From: Oscillospiraceae bacterium
GTDB lineage: Bacteria > Bacillota > Clostridia > Oscillospirales > Ruminococcaceae
Assembly: GCA_900768245.1 (NCBI GenBank)
Contig: CAAGCE010000032.1
Span: forward strand, 1-5,067
DNA: 5,067 bases
Reading direction: 5' to 3'
A program made the position numbers and the translations under genes. Shown here one piece after another: positions 1-4,845 of the stretch (its first letter is position 1; every line of letters begins with the position of its first letter). The notes beneath the pieces are model-generated. The model was not told the DNA's origin. It saw only the letters and a list, made by a program, of their open reading frames with translations, and ran no database searches.

Positions 1-134
1 CTACTATCGTTCCACGCTTTAATATAGTTTTCGCCAATTCATCGTTTATCATTAAAAATGTCAGTTGTCTGTTCATGTTTTTATTATACCATTTTTCTTG
101 CTTATTTTCAATAGTTTGAGCGGTATTGACTTAA
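1..134 (-). mobile_element. End of an IS5-type deletion derivative (copy 1, cut by the window edge)
   Basis: This is the transposase-proximal end of the same element that is complete at 992-1438. Positions 1-99 are identical to 1309-1407. Positions 100-134 match 1408-1442 with 8 differences. The element tip reads GGTATTGAC at 122-130 and is followed by TTAA (131-134), as in copy 2. On the minus strand it carries a promoter (TTGAAA at 106-111, 17-bp spacer, TATAAT at 83-88) and the first codons of the transposase relic (ATG at 74-76, starting MNRQLTF and continuing INDELAKTILKRGTIVDS). The rest lies to the left of the window, so it is unknown whether copy 1 has the same internal deletions. Confidence 0.8.
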
Positions 135-142
135 ATCGTTTT

Positions 143-352
143 CTATGAAAAAACATTACTCTCATCGCAAGTCAAGATAAATAAACTCCATACCGATCGT
201 GCAACATCAAGCACTATTTGACTTTCTTTGTAAGCATAACCATCACCACGACATGCTTTCGAAACCTCATACCCAATATGTCGTTGTAGTATGAATGAAA
301 GATGTTGCCGATGCGGATAATATTTTGCTGACAGTTGCGTTGTCAGCTTTTC
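143..352 (-). pseudogene. Unrecognised start-less open frame, possible gene remnant
   Basis: The minus strand is open for 69 codons between a TAA (353-355) and a TAG (143-145), with no ATG. The translation has a protein-like composition, with segments such as KLTTQLSAKYYPHRQHLSFIL in its first third and AYKESQIVLDVARSVWSL towards the end. I recognise no family. The stop lies only 8 bp from the TTAA beside the copy 1 element end, so the frame could be a gene cut short by that insertion. The other minus frames here are also partly open, including a 32-codon frame starting at an ATG near 366, so chance openness is a real alternative. No convincing ribosome binding site was seen. Confidence 0.25.
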
Positions 353-353
353 T
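327..353 (+). terminator. Terminator-like hairpin, plus orientation
   Basis: GCTGACA (327-333) pairs with TGTCAGC (341-347) around a 7-nt loop and is followed by TTTTCTT. The T-rich tail is on the plus strand, yet no plus-strand gene precedes it. The 7-bp stem is short, so function is uncertain. Confidence 0.4.
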
Positions 354-400
354 TATAATGCACATACCCCAAAATGTCGATTTTGAGTAATTATATCAAT

Positions 401-437
401 AGCCAACAAATCGTAAAAATGATTTGTTGGCTTTTTT
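401..437 (+). terminator. Strong intrinsic terminator, plus orientation, no obvious gene upstream
   Basis: A perfect 12-bp stem (AGCCAACAAATC at 401-412 with GATTTGTTGGCT at 421-432) closes an 8-nt loop and runs into a six-T tract (432-437). It lies about 40 bp past the stop of the minus-strand membrane gene. Read from that gene the stem is preceded by As but is not followed by a T tract, so it is better built to stop plus-strand transcription. No plus-strand coding region is visible in 135-400. Confidence 0.75.
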
Positions 438-476
438 ATGCTTATATGTTTGCTTATACAAAAGTTTGAAAAACAT

Positions 477-944
477 TTAAAATTTTAACCCATATATTGC
501 AAACTCTATTATAAATATCAAAATTAAAATTGAAATATATAAAACAGGATTGATTATAGTAAAAATCACTTTTTTTATTCGGTCATCTGACATATGCCAA
601 TAAATTATTATTGTGTATATTAGTAAAATTAGCAAAATAAGCAAATAAAATGTTAAAGAAATGAGAATAAAAATCATGGATATAAATGATATAAAAAAAT
701 ACCCTCCCAAAATTTTTAAATAATAAAAAAAGTATTCACTAATATCAATTTTATACCTTATGATAATGTAAATTGGAATAACCCCCCCACAAATACAACT
801 AATAAATGTAACCAACATTGTAGGAGAAATAGTGTATTGAGCTAATAAAAACAAAGTTGATAATATTCCAAAAACAAGTAGATTTAATATAGGAAGAAAT
901 AATGATAAAAAAATTTTTTTCATCACAAAATAACGATATAGCAA
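477..944 (-). CDS. AT-rich small integral membrane protein, function unknown
   Basis: This encodes a 155-residue, extremely hydrophobic protein dominated by Ile, Leu, Phe and Tyr. Membrane segments are visible at about residues 11-37, 43-62, 75-95, 96-116 and 127-152, separated by short loops with a few charges (RYKIDISE near 63-70, SDDRIKK near 119-125). No signal peptide cleavage site, catalytic motif or known family is recognisable. The frame opens with TTG at 944, 12 nt after a strong AAGGAGG (957-963). An in-frame ATG at 923 gives a typical MKKI start and a 148-residue product, but it lies 33 nt from the ribosome binding site, with an inverted repeat (935-954) between them. Base composition is far more AT-rich than in the other genes here. 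It sits alone between two direct copies of an IS5 derivative, which suggests transferred cargo. Small immunity-type or transport accessory proteins can look like this, but nothing decides it. Confidence 0.65.
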   Translation of the reverse strand: MLYRYFVMKKIFLSLFLPILNLLVFGILSTLFLLAQYTISPTMLVTFISCICGGVIPIYIIIRYKIDISEYFFYYLKILGGYFFISFISMIFILISLTFYLLILLILLIYTIIIYWHMSDDRIKKVIFTIINPVLYISILILIFIIEFAIYGLKF

Positions 945-963
945 TGGCTATATCTTCCTCCTT
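935..963 (-). promoter_or_regulatory. Ribosome binding site with adjacent perfect inverted repeat
   Basis: AAGGAGG (minus strand, 957-963) is followed 2 nt later by a perfect 8-bp inverted repeat, GATATAGC/GCTATATC, with a 4-nt loop (935-954). The TTG start codon (942-944) falls inside the repeat. If the hairpin forms in the mRNA it would hide TTG and shorten the effective distance from the ribosome binding site to the ATG at 923 from 33 to about 13 nt. The pairing is visible; the regulatory meaning is inference. Confidence 0.5.
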
Positions 964-1113
964 AACTTATGTTCTGGTTTTTCTGATTTAAGGCAACACC
1001 GAGCAATGCCGTCAATAAATTCTCACAAATCAAGTTAAACGCATAAAGCTCTGTAACGGGCATATTGCCTCTGTAAATTTGCTTGCAGGCGCACTTTATC
1101 AAGCCTTCAGAGA

Positions 1114-1236
1114 TTATCTGTCATACAGATAAAGGTTTGCCGGGGCAAACATAATATTCAGTTTGGCGGTCTGTTTTAGCAGACCTCGATATTGTGTTTT
1201 CCGATACCCAAACAGTCGCTTCACGACTGTATTCTC
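1114..1236 (-). pseudogene. C-terminal fragment of IS5-family transposase
   Basis: Forty codons read ENTVVKRLFGYRKTQYRGLL and continue through KQTAKLNIMFA to LYLYDR and a TAA (1114-1116). This is the conserved carboxyl end of IS5-type DDE transposases, where the catalytic Glu comes shortly before the KR-FGYRK-RYRGL block and an F-A-L-A-N-L-Y-L segment follows. Here the segment reads FAPANLYL. The frame is closed upstream by TGA (1237-1239) and has no start of its own. It is separated from the N-terminal relic by 43 bp and stop codons, so the DDE aspartates are absent. Confidence 0.75.
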
Positions 1237-1279
1237 TCACTTCTCCGCACCTACCTATATATCCGATGTCCTTATCCAC

Positions 1280-1384
1280 TCATATATGAGCCCTATAGCG
1301 AGTGGAATCTACTATCGTTCCACGCTTTAATATAGTTTTCGCCAATTCATCGTTTATCATTAAAAATGTCAGTTGTCTGTTCAT
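1280..1384 (-). pseudogene. N-terminal fragment of IS5-family transposase
   Basis: A 34-residue frame begins MNRQLTF, jumps to INDELAKTILKRGTIVDST and then runs out of homology to a TGA (1280-1282). The LLKxGTIVDAT motif carries the first catalytic Asp region in IS5 transposases and normally lies about 130 residues from the start. Here it begins at about residue 19, so an N-terminal deletion is implied in addition to loss of the catalytic core. The ATG is about 7 nt from the TATAAT, so any transcript would be nearly leaderless. It is not expected to make an active enzyme. Confidence 0.7.
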
Positions 1385-1390
1385 GTTTTT

Positions 1391-1419
1391 ATTATACCAT
1401 TTTTCTTCCTGTTTTTCAA
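1391..1419 (-). promoter_or_regulatory. Promoter inside the IS5 derivative
   Basis: On the minus strand, TTGAAA (1414-1419) and TATAAT (1391-1396) are separated by exactly 17 bp. It reads through the dead transposase pieces toward the membrane protein gene at 944. No terminator is obvious between 1380 and 960, so read-through into that gene is possible. The same boxes with the same spacing are kept in copy 1 (106-111 and 83-88). Confidence 0.6.
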
Positions 1420-1459
1420 TGGCTTGTGTGGTATTGCCTTAATTTACGGCAGATATGTC

Positions 1460-1487
1460 TGATTGAGAAATGGCTATTTATCAATCA
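1460..1487 (-). terminator. Weak hairpin at the end of the lipoprotein gene
   Basis: TGATTGA (1460-1466) pairs with TCAATCA (1481-1487), with an inner AAAT/ATTT stem and an AGCC loop, and includes the lipoprotein stop codon. There is no T tract after it on the minus strand. The IS5 derivative begins 21 bp further on. It may be a remnant or a mere chance repeat. Confidence 0.25.
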
Positions 1488-2299
1488 AGCGCCAAAGAGT
1501 CAGCAAAATAGCATACATAATCATTTTCATTGCAGTAATCTATGACCTTTTCCCTCAGTTTATCGTTTGCGCCGTATTCAATAAGCAAAACATCCATACC
1601 GTTTTGTTTGCAGACATTAAGATATTCAATAAAATATTCTCTATCCTCCCAATTATTTTCGCCAAAGGATTTATCATCGAAATTTATTGATGTAAATACG
1701 GTTTCCTGATTAACCGCATTTATGCAAGTTGGGATAGAGCAATTATTTATTACTTCACTTATAAACACATCGCCGCCATTCACAATTACCTTTATTCCTT
1801 TTTCAGTAAAAGCGTTGAAAATATCTAGTAACGCATTGTATATTTTCTGCTCGTGAAATACATAGTAAACATCGGTATTATCCACAAATAGTCCTGAAAC
1901 TCCCTTATCCACCAGTTCATCCGCTGCTTCAACGATGTGTGTCTGCCATTTTTCCGATGATACATCTATCCACTTTTCATTATCCCAATCCTTGTATTCG
2001 CCTATGGTAAAAGGCAAAAATTCTTCGTAATAGCTGCGAAAGTCTTCTACTGAACCAATATTAAGATAGGAATATATCTCGTTGTTTCCGTTTTGGTGTA
2101 TCACATCAATGTTCTCGGCTGTCAATAATTCTGCATCAATAACAAGAACGTCATAGTTGTTTAGCGACAACAGTTTTTCCTTTTCTGCTCCGATAAAAAC
2201 ACCATACGGATGTCTTACATCAGTCAACTTTTCCGTTGTCTTTACCGTACAGGCTGTAAAAAAAATCACCGCAGAAATCAGAACAAGTATTTTAGTCAT
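1481..2299 (-). CDS. Lipoprotein with a GH114 / TM1410-type TIM-barrel domain
   Basis: This encodes a predicted 272-residue membrane-anchored lipoprotein. The first 17 residues form a lipoprotein signal: charged MTK, a hydrophobic stretch ILVLISAVIFF, and a lipobox ending TAC with the lipid-bearing Cys at 17. The rest resembles the endo-alpha-1,4-polygalactosaminidase (GH114) and TM1410 families. It has a YGVFIGA strand near 32, the barrel segment IYSYLNIGSVEDFRSYY (75-91), a WIDVSS turn (110-115), GLFVDNTDVY (136-145) whose Asp residues match the family's acidic active-site motif, NGGDVF (174-179) and a late VLLIEYG (237-243). Family members are thought to cut galactosamine-containing polysaccharide, but the substrate here is unknown. 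The chosen ATG at 2299 has AGGAG 8 nt upstream. An upstream ATG at 2335 lacks a comparable site and would spoil the signal peptide. It has its own promoter (2368-2396) and appears to be a single-gene unit. Its 3' end is 43 bp from an IS5 derivative. Confidence 0.75.
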   Translation of the reverse strand: MTKILVLISAVIFFTACTVKTTEKLTDVRHPYGVFIGAEKEKLLSLNNYDVLVIDAELLTAENIDVIHQNGNNEIYSYLNIGSVEDFRSYYEEFLPFTIGEYKDWDNEKWIDVSSEKWQTHIVEAADELVDKGVSGLFVDNTDVYYVFHEQKIYNALLDIFNAFTEKGIKVIVNGGDVFISEVINNCSIPTCINAVNQETVFTSINFDDKSFGENNWEDREYFIEYLNVCKQNGMDVLLIEYGANDKLREKVIDYCNENDYVCYFADSLALD

Positions 2300-2367
2300 T
2301 TTTTTTGCTCCTAAAAAAGAATGTGCCATCTCCAAATTTATAAGGCAGATTTACACCAATTTCCCTC

Positions 2368-2396
2368 ATTATATCACAGCCCAACTAATTTTTCAA
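2368..2396 (-). promoter_or_regulatory. Sigma-A promoter of the lipoprotein gene
   Basis: TTGAAA (2391-2396) and TATAAT (2368-2373) on the minus strand have a 17-bp spacer. Transcription would start near 2361, giving a leader of about 60 nt before the ATG at 2299. The -35 box lies 11 bp past the stop of the relaxase relic, so the relic ends just outside the promoter. Confidence 0.7.
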
Positions 2397-2406
2397 TACC
2401 AACATA

Positions 2407-2559
2407 CTAATCACTCATTATGCCGGTTGGTTTATCCAGCTTATCAGCGATTTCCCTTTCGGTTTGCTGTATCTGCGTTTCCGGTGCCTTTCGCTCCTTG
2501 CCCTTGAAGATACCTTTGGTTTCGGCAAGCTGCTGTTTCAGGTCGTGGCTCACCAAAAC
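2407..2559 (-). pseudogene. Relic of a MobA/MobL-type relaxase C-terminus
   Basis: Fifty codons end at TAG (2407-2409). The translation (SHDLKQQLAETKGIFKGKE, then RKAPETQIQQTEREIADKL) is a charged, Gln-rich coiled coil. It resembles the C-terminal helical region of MobA/MobL plasmid and ICE mobilisation proteins of Clostridia, where a TKG-FKGKERK motif is followed by heptad-like repeats and a longer tail. The tail after DKL is missing here and is replaced by about 8 unrelated residues. The frame starts directly after, and in phase with, the TGA of the gene at 2560 and has no start or ribosome binding site. The nuclease domain is absent. It marks a former mobile-element insertion. The family assignment is from memory of the motif and is moderate only. 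Confidence 0.5.
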
Positions 2560-3453
2560 TCAGAACAGATCAAGCATACTGTCCAGATAGATTTTTTCTC
2601 TGATATGGAGCTGATACTGCGGCTTTGTCATATAGTAAAGCAGAAATTCAAGTATCAAAGCACTGCCAAGACCTCTGCCCTCGATTTTGAAGTTGGAAAA
2701 TCCCATTGGAAGATAAATATTTTGTATATCGTTTATTCCGATGAAGCTTGGATTTGCCATTGCTTTTGAAAACATATATCCGCTGTCTGCGTCAGGAGCT
2801 TTGCAGATGTGGTCGGGGCAGCTTTCACCAAGGCTTTTGCGGCTGACGTTTTCATAACAGGCTTTTCTGTCGGTGCAGCCCGTATAGCAGCATTCGTTGC
2901 AGAGAAATTCCAGCTTGTTTTTTTGCTGCCCGGTCAGAGCGTTTAATTTGTCAAAGCTTTTGTTCAGACGGAAATCCGGCACGACATAACGAAAATCATC
3001 ACGGTCGGCTTCCTTTACAAGCTGTGTAAAATACGTCAGGACCTTAGTGGTAGATGAAACAAAATAAAAGTTTGGGTATGCTTTTTTCAGATGATTTAAC
3101 AGCAGTTCGGAGCATATGATGATACCGCTTTGAACTGTGCTGTTTTCAAACACAGCACAAAGGTAATTGCATTTTCTGTCGGAAAGATGTCCTTCTCTGA
3201 GAAGTGAATTGCTGAAAGTGAGCCTTGGGGAGATGTTGTATTCATTCATAAGTGCAAGCACGTCATTCGGAGAATGTTCGCCGAAGCCGACACGTCCGCC
3301 GCCCCATATGCAGTCAGCGGGAGCACCGTATATCGAACCTATTTCGCAGCGATCATAAAAAAACTCCCTATGCTCACGAAAAAGCGGCAGAAAAGCACTG
3401 TAAAGCTCATAAAACTCGAATAAGCCGGGGAGATGAAAGTATATTTTATCCAT
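2560..3453 (-). CDS. U32-like TIM-barrel protein with conserved cysteines (paralogue A)
   Basis: This is a 297-residue cytoplasmic protein, paralogous to the gene at 3818-4762. Shared blocks in order are an N-terminal IYFHLP (4-9), WGGGRVGFG (50-58), PRLTFSNSLL (76-85), a segment ending FVSSTTK (131-137), a Cys-rich stretch (185-217), and LPMGFSNFKIEGRG (248-261) followed by YYMTKPQY (273-280). The strand order, the SST segment and the late FKIEGR match the peptidase U32 superfamily (PrtC, RlhA, UbiU/UbiV), whose better-studied members bind 4Fe-4S clusters. Cys 189, 193, 212 and 217 align with cysteines in the paralogue and are likely ligands; six further Cys (185, 188, 199 and others) are private to this copy. 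The start at 3453 is chosen because GGTGAT lies 7 nt upstream and the paralogue begins at the same point; ATG 3462 and GTG 3465 are in frame but overlap that site. A substrate cannot be named. Its 3' end touches a relaxase relic. Confidence 0.65.
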   Translation of the reverse strand: MDKIYFHLPGLFEFYELYSAFLPLFREHREFFYDRCEIGSIYGAPADCIWGGGRVGFGEHSPNDVLALMNEYNISPRLTFSNSLLREGHLSDRKCNYLCAVFENSTVQSGIIICSELLLNHLKKAYPNFYFVSSTTKVLTYFTQLVKEADRDDFRYVVPDFRLNKSFDKLNALTGQQKNKLEFLCNECCYTGCTDRKACYENVSRKSLGESCPDHICKAPDADSGYMFSKAMANPSFIGINDIQNIYLPMGFSNFKIEGRGLGSALILEFLLYYMTKPQYQLHIREKIYLDSMLDLF

Positions 3454-3476
3454 ATTCAGCATCACCTTTCGGAAAT

Positions 3477-3505
3477 ATTATAGCATATGAGCCGGTATGA
3501 ATCAA
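3477..3505 (-). promoter_or_regulatory. Promoter of paralogue A
   Basis: TTGATT (3500-3505) and TATAAT (3477-3482) on the minus strand are 17 bp apart. Transcription would start about 10 nt downstream, just ahead of the ribosome binding site. The -35 box faces the foldback element that begins 23 bp away. Confidence 0.65.
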
Positions 3506-3527
3506 TGATCGGCTGAATTTGACTTGG

Positions 3528-3724
3528 TTTTTTATTTTTATTAGGGCGGCGGCATTAAGTTTGCGGTAAATCGAAGGATAGCAAGCCGCCGCGGTCGTTA
3601 TTAGTATTAGTACCAAGCGAACCAAAACTTTTATATGGGTTCGCTCTATGCTTACAACCGCGGCGGAAACGTTTCTTACAGTTCACGGCAAAATTTAAAC
3701 CGCCGCCCTAATAAAAAAATAAAA
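3528..3724. repeat. Long nested inverted repeat (foldback / MITE-like element)
   Basis: About 197 bp fold back on a single centre at 3626. The outer arms are 25 bp with 2 mismatches; the inner 18 bp, TTTTTATTAGGGCGGCGG (3535-3552), are perfectly matched by 3700-3717. A second pair, CCGCCGCGG (3586-3594) and CCGCGGCGG (3658-3666), shares exactly the same centre. The stretches between also align imperfectly. The middle holds its own hairpin, AGCGAACC (3616-3623) with GGTTCGCT (3638-3645) and a 14-nt loop. TTAGGGCGGCGG is flanked by TA on both sides (3539-3540, 3712-3713), which would fit a TA-duplicating transposable element, though A/T runs make this ambiguous. No reading frame of interest is inside. 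It occupies the space between two divergent promoters and is transcribed by neither. Alternatives are a structured RNA or a protein-binding cruciform. Confidence 0.8.
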
Positions 3725-3757
3725 GATCCGCACAAATCAATAATTTTACCGCAGAAG

Positions 3758-3786
3758 TTGCAATTTCACAATAAATAGCGTATAAT
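3758..3786 (+). promoter_or_regulatory. Promoter of paralogue B
   Basis: TTGCAA (3758-3763) and TATAAT (3781-3786) are 17 bp apart. A second TATAAT overlaps downstream at 3790-3795. The predicted start near 3793 leaves a short leader with AAGGAG at 3805-3810. The -35 lies 33 bp beyond the foldback element. Confidence 0.7.
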
Positions 3787-3817
3787 TGATATAATGATAT
3801 TTTTAAGGAGTCTGAAA

Positions 3818-4762
3818 ATGAGTATTGATTTTCATCTGCCGAACTTTGTTGACCGTTTCGGAAGTGCGATTAATCTTACAGTTATTGATATGGTGAAGAA
3901 GCTTCCCGAAATGTTTTATGACGATATAAAAATAGCAAGCGTTTTTGACTCGTTTCCGCTTATCTGGAACGGCGGACGTATGATGATAGGTTATATGGAC
4001 GAAAATACAGTCAAAAATACTGTGCCGAGATACCTTTATCCTTTTAATGCGGCAGGTGTGCCTTGCAGATTTACTTTTACAAACCCTATGCTTACCGAAA
4101 AGGATATTGCCGACCCTGCCTGCAATGCTGTGCTTGATATTGCTGACAACGGTCTGAACGAGGTCATCGTTTTTTCGCCGCTTCTTGAAAAGCACATAAG
4201 GGAAACCCACCCCGATATGAAGATAACATCTTCTACCTGCAAGCAGATACGCTCTGTTCAGGAGCTTGAAGCTGAGCTTGACAAGGATTACAAGCTTGTT
4301 GTTCTGGACTATAATTTCAACAACGATCTTGAAAAGCTCGAAAAGATAAGCAAAAAAGAAAAATGTGAGCTGCTTGTCAATGCGGTCTGTACTCCGAACT
4401 GCCCAAGAAGAGGCGATCATTACAGATACATAGGCAAATATCAGCTTGAACACTGCAATGCCGCTGATATGGAGAAATTCAGAAACGGTACGGCTAAGCT
4501 TGAAGAATGGAACTGTTCCGCTATGAAAACCAATGTGTTCGCAAGACGCCGTTCTCCCCTTAATATTTCGCCGCAGGATATTTTTGAACGCTATGTCCCT
4601 ATGGGCTTTACAAACTTTAAGCTGGAGGGCAGAGGTACAAGCTTTGCTGACCTTATTGAGCAGTATGTATATTATCTTGTAAAGCCGCAGTACCGACCTA
4701 TCGTTCAGTACAATCTGACAAGCACTGCCGCAAGGGTCGCCGGTTCGGGAAGAATGGGTTGA
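3818..4762 (+). CDS. U32-like TIM-barrel protein with conserved cysteines (paralogue B)
   Basis: This is a 314-residue cytoplasmic protein, divergent partner and paralogue of the gene at 2560-3453. Matching blocks are IDFHLP (3-8), WNGGRMMIGY (50-59), CRFTFTNPML (83-92), EVIVFSPLL (115-123), ITSSTCK (136-142), NAVCTPNCPRRGDHY (188-202), YVPMGFTNFKLEGRG (259-273) and YYLVKPQY (285-292). The order resembles the peptidase U32 fold, and FKLEGR corresponds to the conserved FKIEGR of that superfamily. Cys 191, 195, 213 and 233 are the ones shared with paralogue A. Their spacing (3, 17 and 19 residues between) recalls the four 4Fe-4S ligands of UbiU, so an Fe-S protein is inferred. Known U32 proteins act in rRNA or ubiquinone hydroxylation or as proteases; which applies here is unknown. 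AAGGAG 7 nt before the ATG at 3818 fixes the start; an in-frame ATG at 3794 lies upstream of that site. It is a single-gene unit ended by the terminator at 4791. Confidence 0.7.
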   Translation: MSIDFHLPNFVDRFGSAINLTVIDMVKKLPEMFYDDIKIASVFDSFPLIWNGGRMMIGYMDENTVKNTVPRYLYPFNAAGVPCRFTFTNPMLTEKDIADPACNAVLDIADNGLNEVIVFSPLLEKHIRETHPDMKITSSTCKQIRSVQELEAELDKDYKLVVLDYNFNNDLEKLEKISKKEKCELLVNAVCTPNCPRRGDHYRYIGKYQLEHCNAADMEKFRNGTAKLEEWNCSAMKTNVFARRRSPLNISPQDIFERYVPMGFTNFKLEGRGTSFADLIEQYVYYLVKPQYRPIVQYNLTSTAARVAGSGRMG

Positions 4763-4790
4763 TATTATCAGTTCACAGTTATAAAATACA

Positions 4791-4823
4791 GCCTTGCCGA
4801 TTTGATTTCGGCAGGGCTTTTTT
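4791..4823 (+). terminator. Intrinsic terminator of paralogue B
   Basis: GCCTTGCCGA (4791-4800) pairs with TCGGCAGGGC (4808-4817, one G-T pair) around a 7-nt loop, followed by six Ts (4818-4823). It lies 28 bp after the stop codon. Confidence 0.9.
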
Positions 4824-4845
4824 ATGCCCAAAAATAAGCTTAAAA

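Larger units (their letters stand above)
988..1442 (-). mobile_element. Complete internally deleted IS5-family derivative (copy 2, MITE-like)
   Basis: The element body is 992-1438 (447 bp), bounded by imperfect terminal inverted repeats: GGCAACACCGAGCAATG at 992 on the plus strand and GGCAATACCACACAAGC read inward from 1438 on the minus strand. TTAA flanks both ends (988-991, 1439-1442), consistent with the 4-bp YTAR-type target duplications known for one IS5 subgroup. Inside, on the minus strand, are two non-contiguous pieces of an IS5-type transposase with most of the catalytic core missing, plus a promoter near the right end. A full IS5-family element is over 1 kb, so this copy cannot make its own transposase and would need one supplied by an intact relative. 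A partial second copy starts the window in the same orientation. Confidence 0.8.

Noticed and set aside
126..150. TTGACT at 126 as a -35 box for a plus-strand transcript
   Set aside because: No -10 box lies at a suitable distance; the nearest candidate is only 13 bp away and poor.
962..1063. A 33-codon minus-strand frame starting MPVTELYAF that crosses the left end of the IS derivative
   Set aside because: It runs out of the element into flanking DNA, matches no known part of a transposase and has no clear ribosome binding site; more likely a chance frame in repeat DNA.
2157..2769. Plus-strand frames of about 100-116 codons across the lipoprotein start, the relaxase relic and the end of paralogue A
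   Set aside because: They cut across several minus-strand features and promoters and show no coding signals of their own.
3528..3724. Foldback considered as a bidirectional terminator
   Set aside because: On each strand the stem is followed by an A tract rather than a T tract, and it lies between divergent, not convergent, genes.
3528..3724. CRISPR or integron attC-type array
   Set aside because: There is one palindromic unit only, with no repeat-spacer pattern and no second unit nearby.
3803..4831. A 342-codon open frame on the minus strand opposite paralogue B
   Set aside because: It mirrors the codon pattern of the plus-strand gene, ends in the terminator region, has no ribosome binding site, and its translation is Lys/Arg/Ile-rich without family features; the plus-strand gene has clear motifs and signals.
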